From the NCBI GenBank assembly GCA_015698045.1, contig BLAL01000229.1:1400001-1464000 (forward strand): DNA of 64,000 nucleotides, read 5' to 3'. This document shows, piece after piece, positions 47,860 through 60,559 of this stretch. The notes under the pieces were generated by a model. That model ran no database searches and was not told the origin of the DNA. It worked only from the letters and a program-made list of their open reading frames with translations. The position numbers were made by a program, and so were the translations under genes. Source of the DNA: Rhizophagus clarus (lineage: Eukaryota; Glomeromycota; Glomeromycetes; Glomerales; Glomeraceae). Every line of letters starts with the position of its first letter. Position 1 is the stretch's first letter.

Positions 47860-50800
47860 TTACATACCTGATAACTTTATCATATTGTTAACTACACAAT
47901 CTAAACATTCACTTTCTAGAATTTCATTCACTTTTATACTAGTAAAATCAAGTAAGCGACTTGTATAACATGCTTGTGGGTGATATTCAGTAATAAGTTT
48001 ATTATTTCCAATTGGTGCATTTATGAATTCCATAATATTGTTTTCTAATTCTTCACTAATTTCACCATCATAAGGTTGGAAAATCCAGTCTGCAATAATA
48101 TTTTTTAATTCTTCTGCAGATGGCCTTTTTAATTGATCTTCATTCCAACATTTTTTCATCAAATCTACATAACATTGTGGAGTACTTTCAATAATTTCAG
48201 GTCGTTCACCTTTACAAATACTTACACTGAGTTGAAAATCATGTGCTCTATCATTATATGGTGGAACTCCAGATGTAAATTCCCACATAATCATAGAAAA
48301 ACTATATATGTCACTAGCTGGAGTATATGGTTTGCCCCTTAAAACTTCAGGTGCCATAAATGGAATAACACCATAAATATCATATTCTTTTAAAAAATTT
48401 GCAGCTTTGCATAATCCTAAATCACTAATAAAAGCTTTGTTCTTATCATTCTTATCCTTTTCATCCTCATGATTTAAAATATTGCCATCATGGAGATCAC
48501 AATGAATAAGATTTTGCCCATGTATTATTCCAAGACCAGAAATAATTTTATATAACATGAACAATCTTTGATTCCAATTATTTTCAATTATTTTTGCTAA
48601 ATTGCCTCTTAAATTTCCCATATTTGCATAATCCATTACTACCATATAATTCAAAGTATCTGGACTTTTCGTAAATCCATATAAATTAATAATTCTAGTT
48701 GAATCTAAACATTTTTCATGACAATCCCACTATAAAAATTAAAATAGGATATATTAATATAAATGATTTATAATAAAAATAATAAAAACTAAAAATAAAT
48801 AATATATAATTATACTTCATTTAAAAATTTATCTAAATTTTCATTTAAATTATTTTTATTCAAATTATTGAGACATTTAAGAGCTACTTCCTCCTCTTTA
48901 TTACTTTTTAACCAAAAGGCCTTGTATATAGTACCAAATCCTCCTTTATCAAGATATTCAACATTTTTAAATTGATTATAAGGAATCCATTGTAAACATT
49001 TTTCAAGAATAAATTTATTTAAAATTTCATTTTCACTTTTTCCAAATCTACATATAATTTAGATAATTTGAAACATATTAAAATTTATATTAAAACTCAA
49101 AATTAAAAAAAGTAATATGATGACTTACTCTAAAATTTAATTAGAAATTTAATAAACATAATAAATTTAAATTTTAGTCTTATTTATAATATATGGCCTA
49201 TATTTTATAACTTACCAACTAAAGCAATAGATAGTATTTTTTAAATAAAGACCAAATTCGGTTAATTAAATTATGAATAAATATTATATGAATATAATAA
49301 TAAATAATAACTTACAAGAATCTAAAGTGAATTACCAAATAATTTTTTAAATAAAGAAATTAGTTAGTTTAAATTATATGTAAATATTATATAAATATAT
49401 AATAATAGAATTAAATAAATAACTTACACCCTATATTATTAAATAATTTTTTAAATAAAGAAATTAGTTAGTTTAAATTATATGTAAATATTATATAAAT
49501 ATGTAATAATAGAATACGACTTACGATCTAAAATAAATTACCAAAAATAAGGAAATTAGTTAGTTTAAATTATATGTAAATATTATATAAATATGTAATA
49601 ATATAATTAAATAAATAACTTATAACTTACAATCTAAAATAAATTACCAAATAATTTTTTAAATAAAGAAATTAGTTAGTTTAAATTATATGTAAATATT
49701 ATATAAATATGTAATAATAGAATTAAATAAATAACTTACCCCCTATATTATTAAATAATTTTTTAAATAAAGAATTAGTTAGTTTAAATTATATGTAAAT
49801 ATTATATAAATATGTAATAATAGAATTAAATAAATAACTTACCCCCTATATTATTAAATAATTTTTTAAATAAAGAAATTAGTTAGTTTAAATTATATGT
49901 AAATATTATATAAATATGTAATAATAGAATTAAATAAATAACTTACTCCCTATATTATTAAATAATTTTTTAAATAAAGAAATTAGTTAGTTTAAATTAT
50001 ATGTAAATATTATATAAATATGTAATAATAAAATTAAATAAATAACTTACACCCTATATTATTAAATAATTTTTTAAATAAAGAAATTAGTTAGTTTAAA
50101 TTATATGTAAATATTATATAAATATGTAATAATAGAATTAAATAAATAACTTACCCGCTATATTATTAAATAATTTTTTAAATAAAGAATTAGTTAGTTT
50201 AAATTATATGTAAATATTATATAAATATGTAATAATAGAATTAAATAAATAACTTACCCCCTATATTATTAAATAATTTTTTAAATAAAGAAATTAGTTA
50301 GTTTAAATTATATGTAAATATTATATAAATATGTAATAATAGAATTAAATAAATAACTTACTCCCTATATTATTAAATAATTTTTTAAATAAAGAAATTA
50401 GTTAGTTTAAATTATATGTAAATATTATATAAATATGTAATAATAAAATTAAATAAATAACTTACCCCCTATATTATTAAATAATTTTTTAAATAAAGAA
50501 ATTAGTTAGTTTAAATTATATGTAAATATTATATAAATATGTAATAATATAATTAAATAAATAACTTATAACTTACGATCTAAAATAAATTACCAAATAA
50601 TTTTTTAAATAAAGAAATTAGTTAGTTTAAATTATATGTAAATATTATATAAATATGTAATAATAAAATTAAATAAATAACTTACACCCTATATTATTAA
50701 ATAATTTTTTAAATAAAGAAATTAGTTAGTTTAAATTATATGTAAATATTATATAAATATGTAATAATAGAATTAAATAAATAACTTACCCGCTATATTA

Positions 50801-52089
50801 TTAAATAATTTTTTAAATAAAGAATTAGTTAGTTTAAATTATATGTAAATATTATATAAATATGTAATAATAGAATTAAATAAATAACTTACCCCCTATA
50901 TTATTAAATAATTTTTTAAATAAAGAAATTAGTTAGTTTAAATTATATGTAAATATTATATAAATATGTAATAATAGAATTAAATAAATAACTTACACCC
51001 TATATTATTAAATAATTTTTTAAATAAAGAAATTAGTTAGTTTAAATTATATGTAAATATTATATAAATATGTAATAATAGAATACGACTTACCATCTAA
51101 AATAAATTACCAAAAATAAGGAAATTAGTTAGTTTAAATTATATGTAAATATTATATAAATATGTAATAATAGAATTAAATAAATAACTTACCCCCTATA
51201 TTATTAAATAATTTTTTAAATAAAGAATTAGTTAGTTTAAATTATATGTAAATATTATATAAATATGTAATAATAGAATTAAATAAATAACTTACACCCT
51301 ATATTATTAAATAATTTTTTAAATAAAGAAATTAGTTAGTTTAAATTATATGTAAATATTATATAAATATGTAATAATAGAATACGACTTACGATCTAAA
51401 ATAAATTACCAAAAATAAGGAAATTAGTTAGTTTAAATTATATGTAAATATTATATAAATATGTAATAATAGAATTAAATAAATAACTTACACCCTATAT
51501 TATTAAATAATTTTTTAAATAAAGAAATTAGTTAGTTTAAATTATATGTAAATATTATATAAATATGTAATAATAGAATTAAATAAATAACTTACACCCT
51601 ATATTATGTATTATTTGTTAATTAATTAGATGCATATATAATTAGTTTAAATTCATGTAAATATTATATGCATAATTAAATATTGTAACTTACCAACTAT
51701 GATAATATTAATTATTAAATAAGAAAAAATTAGTTTTCTGAATAGTATATAAATAAAGTAAAAAATATAAATAAAATAAATAGCAGATAGCTGATAACTT
51801 ACCAACTATATAATATTATAAAATGATAAAGTTATAAAAAATAACAGTGAAACCATTATATAAATAATAAGATAATAAGATAGTTTATTAACTTACGAGC
51901 TAAATTATTTAAATTGTATGTGAATATTACAGTATATGAATAATAATAATAATTAAATTATTTTTAATAATTTTGGTTTAATAATTAAGTTTAGTATGTT
52001 TTACCTTTGGATTCCTTGACACTACTTAAAGCTAATTTTATTAATATTGGCAAATTTTGGTTTAAAAAATTTTTGAATAGTTCTAACAT
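47860..52089 (-). CDS. Tyrosine-kinase-like protein kinase gene with a 28-microexon 5' part
   Basis: Certain part: exons 49047-48816 (232 nt) and 48729-47860 (870 nt, stop included) joined by an 86-nt intron give a kinase domain: glycine loop KGGFGTIYKA, VALK Lys, LNYMVVMDYANMGNL hinge, catalytic loop IHCDLHDGNIL (Asp, Asn), SDLGLCK, MAPEVL, TSGVPPYN. The C-terminal tail (ACYTSRLLDFT...) is the type found after such kinases in this fungus. Proposed 5' part: exon 1 at 52089-52005 (MLELFKNFLNQNLPILIKLA..., ends in phase 1), then 28 microexons between 51899 and 49129. These total 85 nt, and only with the 1-nt exon at 49129 does the sum bring phase 1 to the phase 2 needed by the kinase exon. The full model has 423 aa with no internal stop. 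The linker would be Gly/Trp/Arg/Tyr-rich (begins ALVGWYRWDGWAGYR). Kinase exons: very sure. Microexon usage: inference. Confidence 0.7.
49129..51899 (-). repeat. Tandem array of intron units with 3-nt microexons
   Basis: On the minus strand each unit has GTAAGT, an AT-rich body with ACTAACTAA (branch-like), a T/A tract and a TAG end, then 3 nt, then the next GTAAGT. Microexons (lowest plus coordinate): 51897, 51803, 51694, 51596, 51492, 51393, 51296, 51193, 51094, 50997, 50893, 50790, 50686, 50577, 50466, 50362, 50258, 50155, 50051, 49947, 49843, 49740, 49631, 49525, 49438 and 49216 (3 nt each); 49316-49321 (6 nt); 49129 (1 nt). Contents: GGT 7, GGG 6, ATC 3, TTG 3, GGA 2, CGG 2, and CTC, ATG, ATT once each. 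Introns are 81-116 nt. The outermost units (51897-51694 and 49316-49129) differ strongly from the core but keep the splice signals. Confidence 0.85.
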
Positions 52090-52614
52090 TCTATTAAATA
52101 ATTATGTTATATGCTTTACCTTTACTATTATTATTATCATTGTTGTAAGCCATTACTATATAATTGCATCAAATTTCTTCTTAAAAAAAATAATATTTCT
52201 TATTAAACACCGTTTTTTAGGCACAATATTTATGCAAAATGCAATTAGGTTGATCAATCACTGCATGTATGACGTCTCACTATGATGAATGCAACCAAAA
52301 AATCATAATAGAGAAAATAATTACTAAAAGTAGTTAAGCAGGTGTAACTTTGGCTGATAAATTTATACACATGTAACTGGCACTTTATGACCAATAAAAA
52401 AATAAAATAAAAAATAAAAATAATTGTTTTACTTGCTAGATTCTCACGCCCAGAGAAAAATGAAATGGCCTAAAAATAAAATAAATGAACAATTATTAAT
52501 GTTAATGTTTGTTAAGGTAAAAAAAGAAAAATATTTTTTTTACTTCTCAGTTTCATATACTCAGATGGACTTAAGGAGATGGCCTAAAAAAGAGACAAAT
52601 TATGATAATACCTA
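52090..52614. other. Intergenic upstream of the kinase gene
   Basis: Should hold the promoter of the minus-strand kinase gene. A short minus-strand ATG segment (MAYNNDNNNSKG, about 52152-52118) precedes exon 1, but the gap to it is only about 29 nt, too short for an intron. No other gene. Confidence 0.35.
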
Positions 52615-52621
52615 GTATTAA

Positions 52622-53319
52622 CTAGGGGATAGATAAATAACGGGGGGGCCAACCTAGGGTTACACAAATTAGTGGTCATGAGACTGAACTGAAGCCATAT
52701 GTAAAATTATAAGAAATCATATTAAAATATAACACTACCCCATGTTTAAAGTGAAAGATCACCAATAATTGATCTTAATTATAATAAAAAATTTTTTCTA
52801 CCATAACGGCAAAATCTGAAACTATGTAAATATGCAATTTTTTTCAAAATATCGTTTCTATATCCTCTAAAAAATACAATCGAGCTTTTAAAATACCCCA
52901 AAGCCATAGAAAATTTTATTACACATTTGAAAATATTATATAATTAACGAAGAAAACACTATTTTTGAATGTTTTAAATAAAAATATTTATAACTTTATA
53001 TTGGAATTTCCAAAGAAAAACAAGATTAATTCTGACTTTTTACTACTAAAGAGCAAAAACTTATAAAAATTGATAAATAAATAACCAGTGGTCCAATTTA
53101 AGTAGAAACACTTCGCCTATATAGAGTTAACATGAATAAGCTTAACTTTTGAAATCGGCTACGTTTCTTTAAATATGTATCGAAAAAAATAAAATTTTGT
53201 ATAATTTTAATATAGGATTTTGCTTGTATAACCAATTTAATAAGACTTCAGTTCGGGTAGTTATTGATAAGCCTGTGTAACCCTGAGTTGGCCCCCCCCG
53301 TTATTTATTTATCCCCTAG
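52622..53319. mobile_element. 698-bp nonautonomous TIR element with 7-bp target duplication
   Basis: The left end reads CTAGGGGATAGATAAATAAC and the reverse-complemented right end CTAGGGGATAAATAAATAAC; both continue with a run of seven or eight G, then CCAAC and AGGGTTACACA, so the TIRs reach about 45 bp. GTATTAA flanks both sides (52615-52621 and 53320-53326). No coding frame inside. The TIR identity and intact target duplication suggest recent movement. The transposase family is not known from this sequence. Confidence 0.88.
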
Positions 53320-53326
53320 GTATTAA

Positions 53327-55019
53327 TAATGTTTATTAAATTAAAATTTTTTTTTAAGTTAATGTTAATATAAAAGAAATTAAAAATTAAACAACTAAAC
53401 AACTAGAAATGTTGTTTATTAAACTGAGATAAAGAGAAGTTTTTTAGAGAAGTTTTTTCTTTCTTACTAGAAAAACTTTTGGCTTTTTCACTTTAACACT
53501 ACATTTTCATGTTCAAAGATGCAAAAAAGGAAAAAACAAACAATTAGTAATGAACATTACTAAAGTGAAGAAAAAATAACTATCATAATAGAAGAGTCTA
53601 CTCAATAAAAAAATGTAAATTGTTAATTTAATCATTTTTTTTAAAAAAAATATAGCAGCTTTAAAAATATTTCATATATACAAAAATATACAAAATTAAA
53701 AAAATAAATTGGATAAAATTGAATTGTCCAAATAAATCATAAAAAAAACAGTATATATTAAAAAATAAAAATAGAATTAATCAAGGAGTAATCACGTCCT
53801 AAAATTAAAAAATAATCATGTTCCAAAGACCTAAAACATGAATCAAGAATAATTATATCAAAGAGAAATCATGTTCTGAAAATATAAAACATGAAAATTA
53901 AAGAGTAGTTATATTCCAAAAATCTAAACCATGATAATGTAAATGAACAAAATTGTTCATTAGGAAAAATAAATTAATTTGTTAAAAAACAAAGTACATA
54001 TCCAAATATAAAGAAGAATTAAAAATAGCATCAAAAAACAAATCACATCCCTATTTCTAAAAAAGAGAAAAGAATCATTAATATTGTTCTCAAATAAAGA
54101 CAAACCCATTAAAATAAAATATAAAAACTAACACATTGCAATTTAAAGTCTAAAATAAAGCACAAAGCTGTTTCTAAAAAGGGGAGAAAAAGAATGTTAG
54201 TAACGTTCCCAAATTAAAAACACGTTAAAAATAACAATACAAAGACACTTTCTTGCAATTTTAACATTTAGGTCGAAGCCCAAACCATTCTTAAAAAATA
54301 AGCTAAATAATAAAATGGTAAATAAAATAAACTGTATAAAATCATAATCATAAATGCGGTATATAGTACGGTCAAAATGATCTATGTATGTATGGTTTTA
54401 AAAGTAATATGTACGATTCATTTCATTTTTTTATTAAAAACTATACATACTAAAATTTGAGAAAAATTATAATTTCGCAATTTCTTTATAAATATATTTA
54501 TATTATTTAAGAATTGTATTATACTTTAAAGAAAACCTAAAGATTTTTTTTTCTAGATTACTACATTAGTATAATTTGCACTGCTTGCCCATATTTCTGT
54601 ATGTATTTTGACATATTTAAGTTTAAAGAAGCAAGAACATATGGTTGGCAATAATAATAAATCCATTTTAAATTTATATAAGAATTTTATTAATAAAAAT
54701 ATAAAAAAAATAATTATATAATAATAATGACAAAATACCTTTCAACTTGATATTTCTTTAAAAACATTTATATATTTTAAAAATTAAAATTCTTAGTCTT
54801 CTTATTTACTTACAGAATAAAAGTACTTTTACTATTAGAGGAAGAATTTTTTTTTTATATAGGTATAAGCCACGATAGAGTTCTTATTATTGTTTATTGT
54901 ACGCGTCTATTGTGTCCCATAGTATGTAGTTATGCTTATTATCTTAGTATGGTAATTTATTTATCATACGTACTAAATTTACAAATCGTATTATATTGAT
55001 TTACTATATACTCTCATAA
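53327..55019. other. AT-rich region with degenerate ~55-bp repeats
   Basis: From about 53790 to 54180 imperfect units with TCATGTTC...AAAACATG recur. Read on the minus strand several look like TTTTAG-acceptor, a few bases, then GTGATT-donor (for example near 54040 and 53795), resembling decayed microexon units. No gene supported. Confidence 0.3.
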
Positions 55020-55470
55020 ATGACCTTATTTATTTATTTATTTATTGATAATGACATAACGCATAATATAGTTGAAATTACAAAATACTATCTATACTTG
55101 AGACACGAAGTATCTGAAAAAGATTCAAAAAAAGCTATATATTGGCTCCAAAAAGTGGCAGCAAATGGATCTGTATTTGCATATGATAACTTAGCTAATA
55201 TGCGTTATGATTTGGAAATAGGTACAGATGTAGATAAAATTAAAGCATTTGAATTATATATATAAATGGAATTGGGACAAAAATAGATAAGCAAAAAGGG
55301 TTTGAATTATTTAATGAAGCAGTTGATAAAGGAAATATTAATGTACTAAACTATCAAAAATCAATCTATGAAAATGAAGAATTAATAGTAAAGGATTTGA
55401 ATGAAATTAACTATTGGTATCAAAGATCTGCAGAAAATGACAATAAAATAGCATTATATAAACAAGTAAA
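55020..55470 (+). pseudogene. Sel1-repeat gene fragment
   Basis: Reads KKAIYWLQKVAANGSVFAYD then NLANMRYDLEIGTDVDKIKA, then after a frameshift at about 55262 NGIGTKIDKQKGFELFNEAV, then EINYWYQRSAENDNKIALYK. These are three to four diverged Sel1 repeats of the WYQKAAENG type. The frame breaks at TAA (55263) and is lost after 55470. A relic of another Sel1 protein, more diverged from the gene at 15.8 kb than the copy at 486. Confidence 0.7.
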
Positions 55471-57883
55471 CATTGAACATGTCGGGGAGCTTTATATTTT
55501 TACTTATGCTAATACCTTAATTAGTTTAGTTATAGCCTTTGTCAACTTTGGAATAAACAGACTGGTAAGGATGGGTTCGCAATTCTGCAACTCTGATTGG
55601 TTGAGATTTGATAGTTAAAAAAAAAAAAAACCTTTTTTTTATAATTGTTCTAATAAAAAATCATTTTTAAAATCATTTAAACTAAATACACCTTGTTAAA
55701 ATCATTTTTAATAAAAAAAAATGAGATTTTTACTAATCATTTTTATTGATCATTTTTAATAAAAAACGATATCAATACTTTTTATTAGTGTTTATTAATT
55801 GTTTATAATAAAAAATGATTGGTTACAAGATAGATTAATTATTAAAAATCTATTAATAAAATAACTATCAATTATTATTAGCTGTTAATAAAATTTAAAA
55901 AAGATATTTTTTAAGAATTAATTGCAGACAATCGTGGATTACGAAATTGTAAATATTTAGAATTAAAAATTCACAATATTCTACAATATCTTAAACCACA
56001 ATTATTCAGCTACTAATTAGTGGAAAAGTAGGAATTCCATTACAGTATGTTACGTTTCTAATCAGTAAAAGATCGCTGGAATTCCAAGGCGTTACACATC
56101 TAATCAGCACAAAATTGCCAGACCAAGACATAATATTGCCAATTAGTAAAAAACTACTGGCATTCTTATATTATAAAGAATGCACATTAATCATTTAGCT
56201 GCACAGTCTAGTTGATTTGTTAACCTTAGTTACTTGAAAAAATACCAACTTGATAAGTATTAATTATCCCAATTATTGATTATTTATAGTCTAGTTATAG
56301 ATGTTTTGTAATAAAAAAAAATTATTAATCTCGTAAAATTTTCATAATGATGTATTGTTACATAAAAAATTTATTGATTTCATTATAGTCATTTTATTGT
56401 GAAAAAAATCTTACAAAAAAAATTAACTAAATAGGCTAACTATTTACTACTAATTAGTATTGGCAAAACGCAAGTTACCGAGAATCAAATAATTTTTATT
56501 ATGACGATCTATTGTTAAAAAAACACTAAGGAATCACCTGATTGCATTAATTCTATCCCACAGCCCAAGAAAAATGATCTGTAATTGGGATCAACAAAAA
56601 TTTAGGACCTTTTTTGATTCATATCCTACATTTTTAAAGAAATGGTAAAAATCATATATAAGCACACTTGTTTGTGTGGGTGGAGAGTGGGCATGGGTTT
56701 ACGTTAAGTTTCAGTTCATTCCAGTTCGATCGATCGATCAGAATGTTAACGTTAACGTTAAATATATATATATATAAATATAAAACTTGCCCACATCCGA
56801 TTTCCCTTTTTGGAAATCCCGCTACCCTATTCTGGCATTGATTTACTGAACTAATTCCTTTTTTTACAATTAACCTTTCCATTTTTGTACAATAAACGTC
56901 AGGTAATCTTCTGTGTTTTAAAACAGATAAAGATTGACGCGATCGCCTTACTTTTAAAAATAAACATTTCAGAATTTTATACGGACGTATTACCTTTCAG
57001 TTATATCACTAGGGTCAAAATTTTACTCTAATATTAACTATCGTGTGCTGCCATAAGCATAAATGCTTCGCTCAGTGTTTCTAATTTTTTTTTTTCTAAC
57101 AGCTAAAAGGTAAATGTAATAATTGACTCGCCGCTTATTTTTGTGTATTTTTTTTTTTTATTTTCATATTTTAGGTAAATGATGATAAACTCTCACATTT
57201 GCATGGTAGAACAAATCTTTTTAACGAAAGGCTTAGCTTACACTAAAGGAAATATGAAGCTCCTTCCTCTTGGATTAACCAATTAAGGCTTCTCACGCAC
57301 ACTTTTCCATAAATATTGACTCAGCTAATTATATTCGTGCCATCCATAAAGGAACCTAAGTAAGCAAAATGTATATTCAAATTCAAATCAAACTGTGAAG
57401 ATAAAAAGATTAGTATTGTCTATATGTAAGTTCATTGTAAGTAATTAGTAGAGCCATTCATGCATTACGGCTAAAAATTGAGGCTTAGGAGAGTCAGCTG
57501 ATGTCGATGACGCACGTTGTCCGACGGTGTGTGATACGCATCTGGACCGTTGGCGTTCCCGTTGGTGTTTCTCAACCCGTGATGTTGCTCTCACTTTGTG
57601 AAGTCTTTGCAACATAATAATCATATTATTTTGCTCTTTGATATGCAAAATGAAGAAACTTATTCTGTTAATAATGCTTTAGGTATCGCCTGGTGAATAT
57701 CAAATATTAGGAACAGTTTAAATGGTGTGAACAATGACGACGATGGAAGACCAATAATAGAATTCACATCGAATTCAGTAAAATGCTCTTTATATTTAGG
57801 AAGATAGTTTGTGTTCAAATTTTCATTGAAATTTTACATTAGTAAATAGTCTCCAGAAGAGTGTCGCTCATTAGAATTTAATT
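55471..57883. other. Intergenic, low-complexity tracts
   Basis: No gene supported. A GATCGATCGATC tract followed by GTTAACGTTAACGTTAA and (TA)n lies at 56725-56778. The frame at 57445-57648 has no protein-like support. Confidence 0.35.
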
Positions 57884-58213
57884 CAGTGATGGCAAATGAC
57901 CAGGTCATTTGTCCATTTTGAGATGACCCCTGAATGACCTTTGAATGACCTAATCATTAGGGTCATTTGTCATTTGAGTCATTTAAAATTAATGCTTTGT
58001 AATTTAGGCCAGGTTTATGATTCCGGCTAGAATTATGAACTTATATTATTACATGAAAATTTTTATCCATAAAATATTGAAATTGTATTGGTCAGAATTA
58101 TGACGTAATTTTCAAATGACTAGGTCATTTGTCATTTAACGTTGAAATTACCCAAATGACACGTGACCAGTCATTTGGGTCATTTAAGGTCATTTGGGTC
58201 ACTGGCCAACACT
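57884..58213. mobile_element. 330-bp hAT-like MITE with GGTCATTTG subterminal repeats
   Basis: The left end CAGTGATGGCAAATGACC and the reverse-complemented right end AGTGTTGGCCAGTGACC resemble the CAGTG-x-TGGC termini of hAT elements. Both halves hold repeated GGTCATTTG / CAAATGACC words of 9-12 bp. No 8-bp target duplication is preserved. A hAT transposase relic lies at 13975-14497, but I cannot link the two. Confidence 0.65.
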
Positions 58214-60559
58214 TTACTCTGTGATTAGATTAGCTAGCTATTTTAATTTTTTTTTTTTATTGTTAAATTATTTTTAAAATAGTACTTATAAATTGGAGAT
58301 TTCCCTGCTATTTATATGAGACCAATGATTCGATAATTAATCATGAATGACACTAAGTGCGACGTAATATCATTACCGTGATTCATTCAATACCAGTTCT
58401 ATTTAATTTGTTTGATTTATTTAAATTCGGCCCTGTAAAAATGCATTCTAATAGTTCTGAGTCCTCATGGAATGCCAAATTTTCTTAATATTTCACGATC
58501 GTCACATGAGTAACCTATGACCATTCGATTTCTTATATACGAGGAACTGATATTATTTCGGTGGATTTGTACAATTTTTGTTTATTAATTTTAGTGAGAA
58601 ATGGTAATTCTCCGATGCTCTCACGCTTATACTTCATTTAGATATTGGAAGAAGCAAATTTACCCGCCGATTTACAATCAATCTCTTAGGGAAAAGGTGT
58701 AATATTCTCAGAATTCAAAATTTAGATAGGATCATTTTAACGTATAACGATAAACGAAAATTTCTCACAAATAATGAAAATTTTACGTCTTATTTTTTTT
58801 TAAATTGTATCAAATAAGAATGAAGACACTTTATTTAACTGGACGCACTGGAAATCTGTGTCACATGATAAACGATGCCTTGTAATTTCGGTCAGGACTA
58901 TGGTCATTTGAAATTACGAACGACTCGGAAATTTTTTCGATTGTGATGATAGTCTTTCGAAAAGTGATATAAGTGAAAGAAAATATCTATTTAATGTGTA
59001 CGGTATATAATTTCCAAAATTATAATTTCTAATTATAGAATAACCATACCAAGTTATTCATAAAATAATGTTAAAAACAAATTTTGCAACCTTATTGACA
59101 TGCATAGCGTATCATATAAGTAAAAACATCTCAGCAGTCAAATTTTAGTACGTTAATATTTATTAATTCGGAAAATTATTAAATAGGAAATTCATTCAAA
59201 GCGTCAATCTTTATTATATCAGCATTATATTAATTTTTGTTTTTATTTTTGAAATTATTAAAATTCTGTATCATGATATTTAAATTCATAATTCGTACAT
59301 CCGAATATATTATAGAGACTTTGCTCGAAGAATACAACAAACTATTCAATAAATCTTTCCTGCAACAAGAGAAGTAGGAAATTGAAATAGATACTTCGTA
59401 GTGCCACTTTCAGTATACTGTATATTATCACGTAACAAAAAATATTTTATAATATTAACCAGCTATTTAGCTGATTTGGTTGATTTTTAACCTATTAAGA
59501 ATCTTAAGCTCGTTGCGAAGAAACGGGTATCTACTGATTAATATAGATAAAGATTACTCCTTAAATGAAATTTTTGAAATAATATAAACAAAGATGCAGA
59601 AGTATTAAACGTGACAGTGACACGAATTTTATTAAAGTACAGATAATTATATTTATTAATATTCGATGCAAATATCGCATAATTATTGCATGATTATTAC
59701 AATGTCCGGTAATTCGTTCTTATTGAGCATTAAATGAATTATTTTCTCCTGATATGTATGCATGAACGAAATTGTTTTATTGGCAAAATAACTCATCGAT
59801 CGCGGCTATTGGACGCCTAGGCGCATAAAAATTTATTACGAATGCCAAGAAATTTTTGCTATTGTTTGACCGTAGTGTTGTCTCAACCACGATGAATTTT
59901 ACTAGGGCACTTGATATGTGATGTGAAAATCACAAGACATCTTTCAAATCTTTGATCATCTGATCCGTGTTGAAAATCATAAATTCATAAATATTTTTTT
60001 ATATAATTAATTAGTAGAATTTGGGATGGGAATCGAAATGGGATTTGGGTATGAGATTTGGGATTTGGGATGGAATAAGATGGGATTTAATAATATAAGA
60101 AGACTTTACGAATATTAAATAAATGAATAATATTATTAAAGAAAAGAAATGCATCTTAACCTTTGGTTATCAAAAGAAAGACTATATATGCCAATTTTTA
60201 ACGATTTTTATCAATATAACTTTTGAAGGAATAAAATCAAATCGAAAAAAAAAAATGATAAATTTCAAATTCATAAATACGTGATAACATATAATCACCC
60301 CACATAAGTACATTTATATTAGTCTAAGTTATTAACAATTATATCATTTTTTTTTGATCTCGAGAGACGAGAGGTGTGTTTAGTGGTGTGATTATGTGAG
60401 AGTTGATCGTAATTCATTTACAGTATGTCATTTTAAATACTTACGAAATGTTTAACTATTAATTCAGTACAAACAGTTACAATATCAGATTCGGTCTTTA
60501 AAGGTGCTTCATTATCTATTAAATCAATTTCATATATTATAATAATAAAGCCATTAAAC
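58214..60559. other. Intergenic
   Basis: No gene supported. A GGGATTTGGGAT-type simple repeat lies at 60024-60088. Confidence 0.35.

Noticed and set aside
49129-51899. The regular ~100-bp array resembles a CRISPR array or simple satellite.
   Set aside because: Units are nearly identical along their whole length with no unique spacers, the genome is eukaryotic, and each unit carries matched splice signals on one strand.
52007-52285. 92-codon plus-strand frame.
   Set aside because: It is antisense to exon 1 of the minus-strand kinase gene and is hydrophobic low-complexity sequence.
56740-56778. GTTAACGTTAACGTTAA as a telomere-like repeat.
   Set aside because: Only about three units of a 6-mer, unlike TTAGGG, and internal to the window.
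57445-57648. 67-codon minus-strand frame with Arg-rich sequence.
   Set aside because: No homologous motif, no splice or start context, and short enough to occur by chance in a locally GC-richer stretch.
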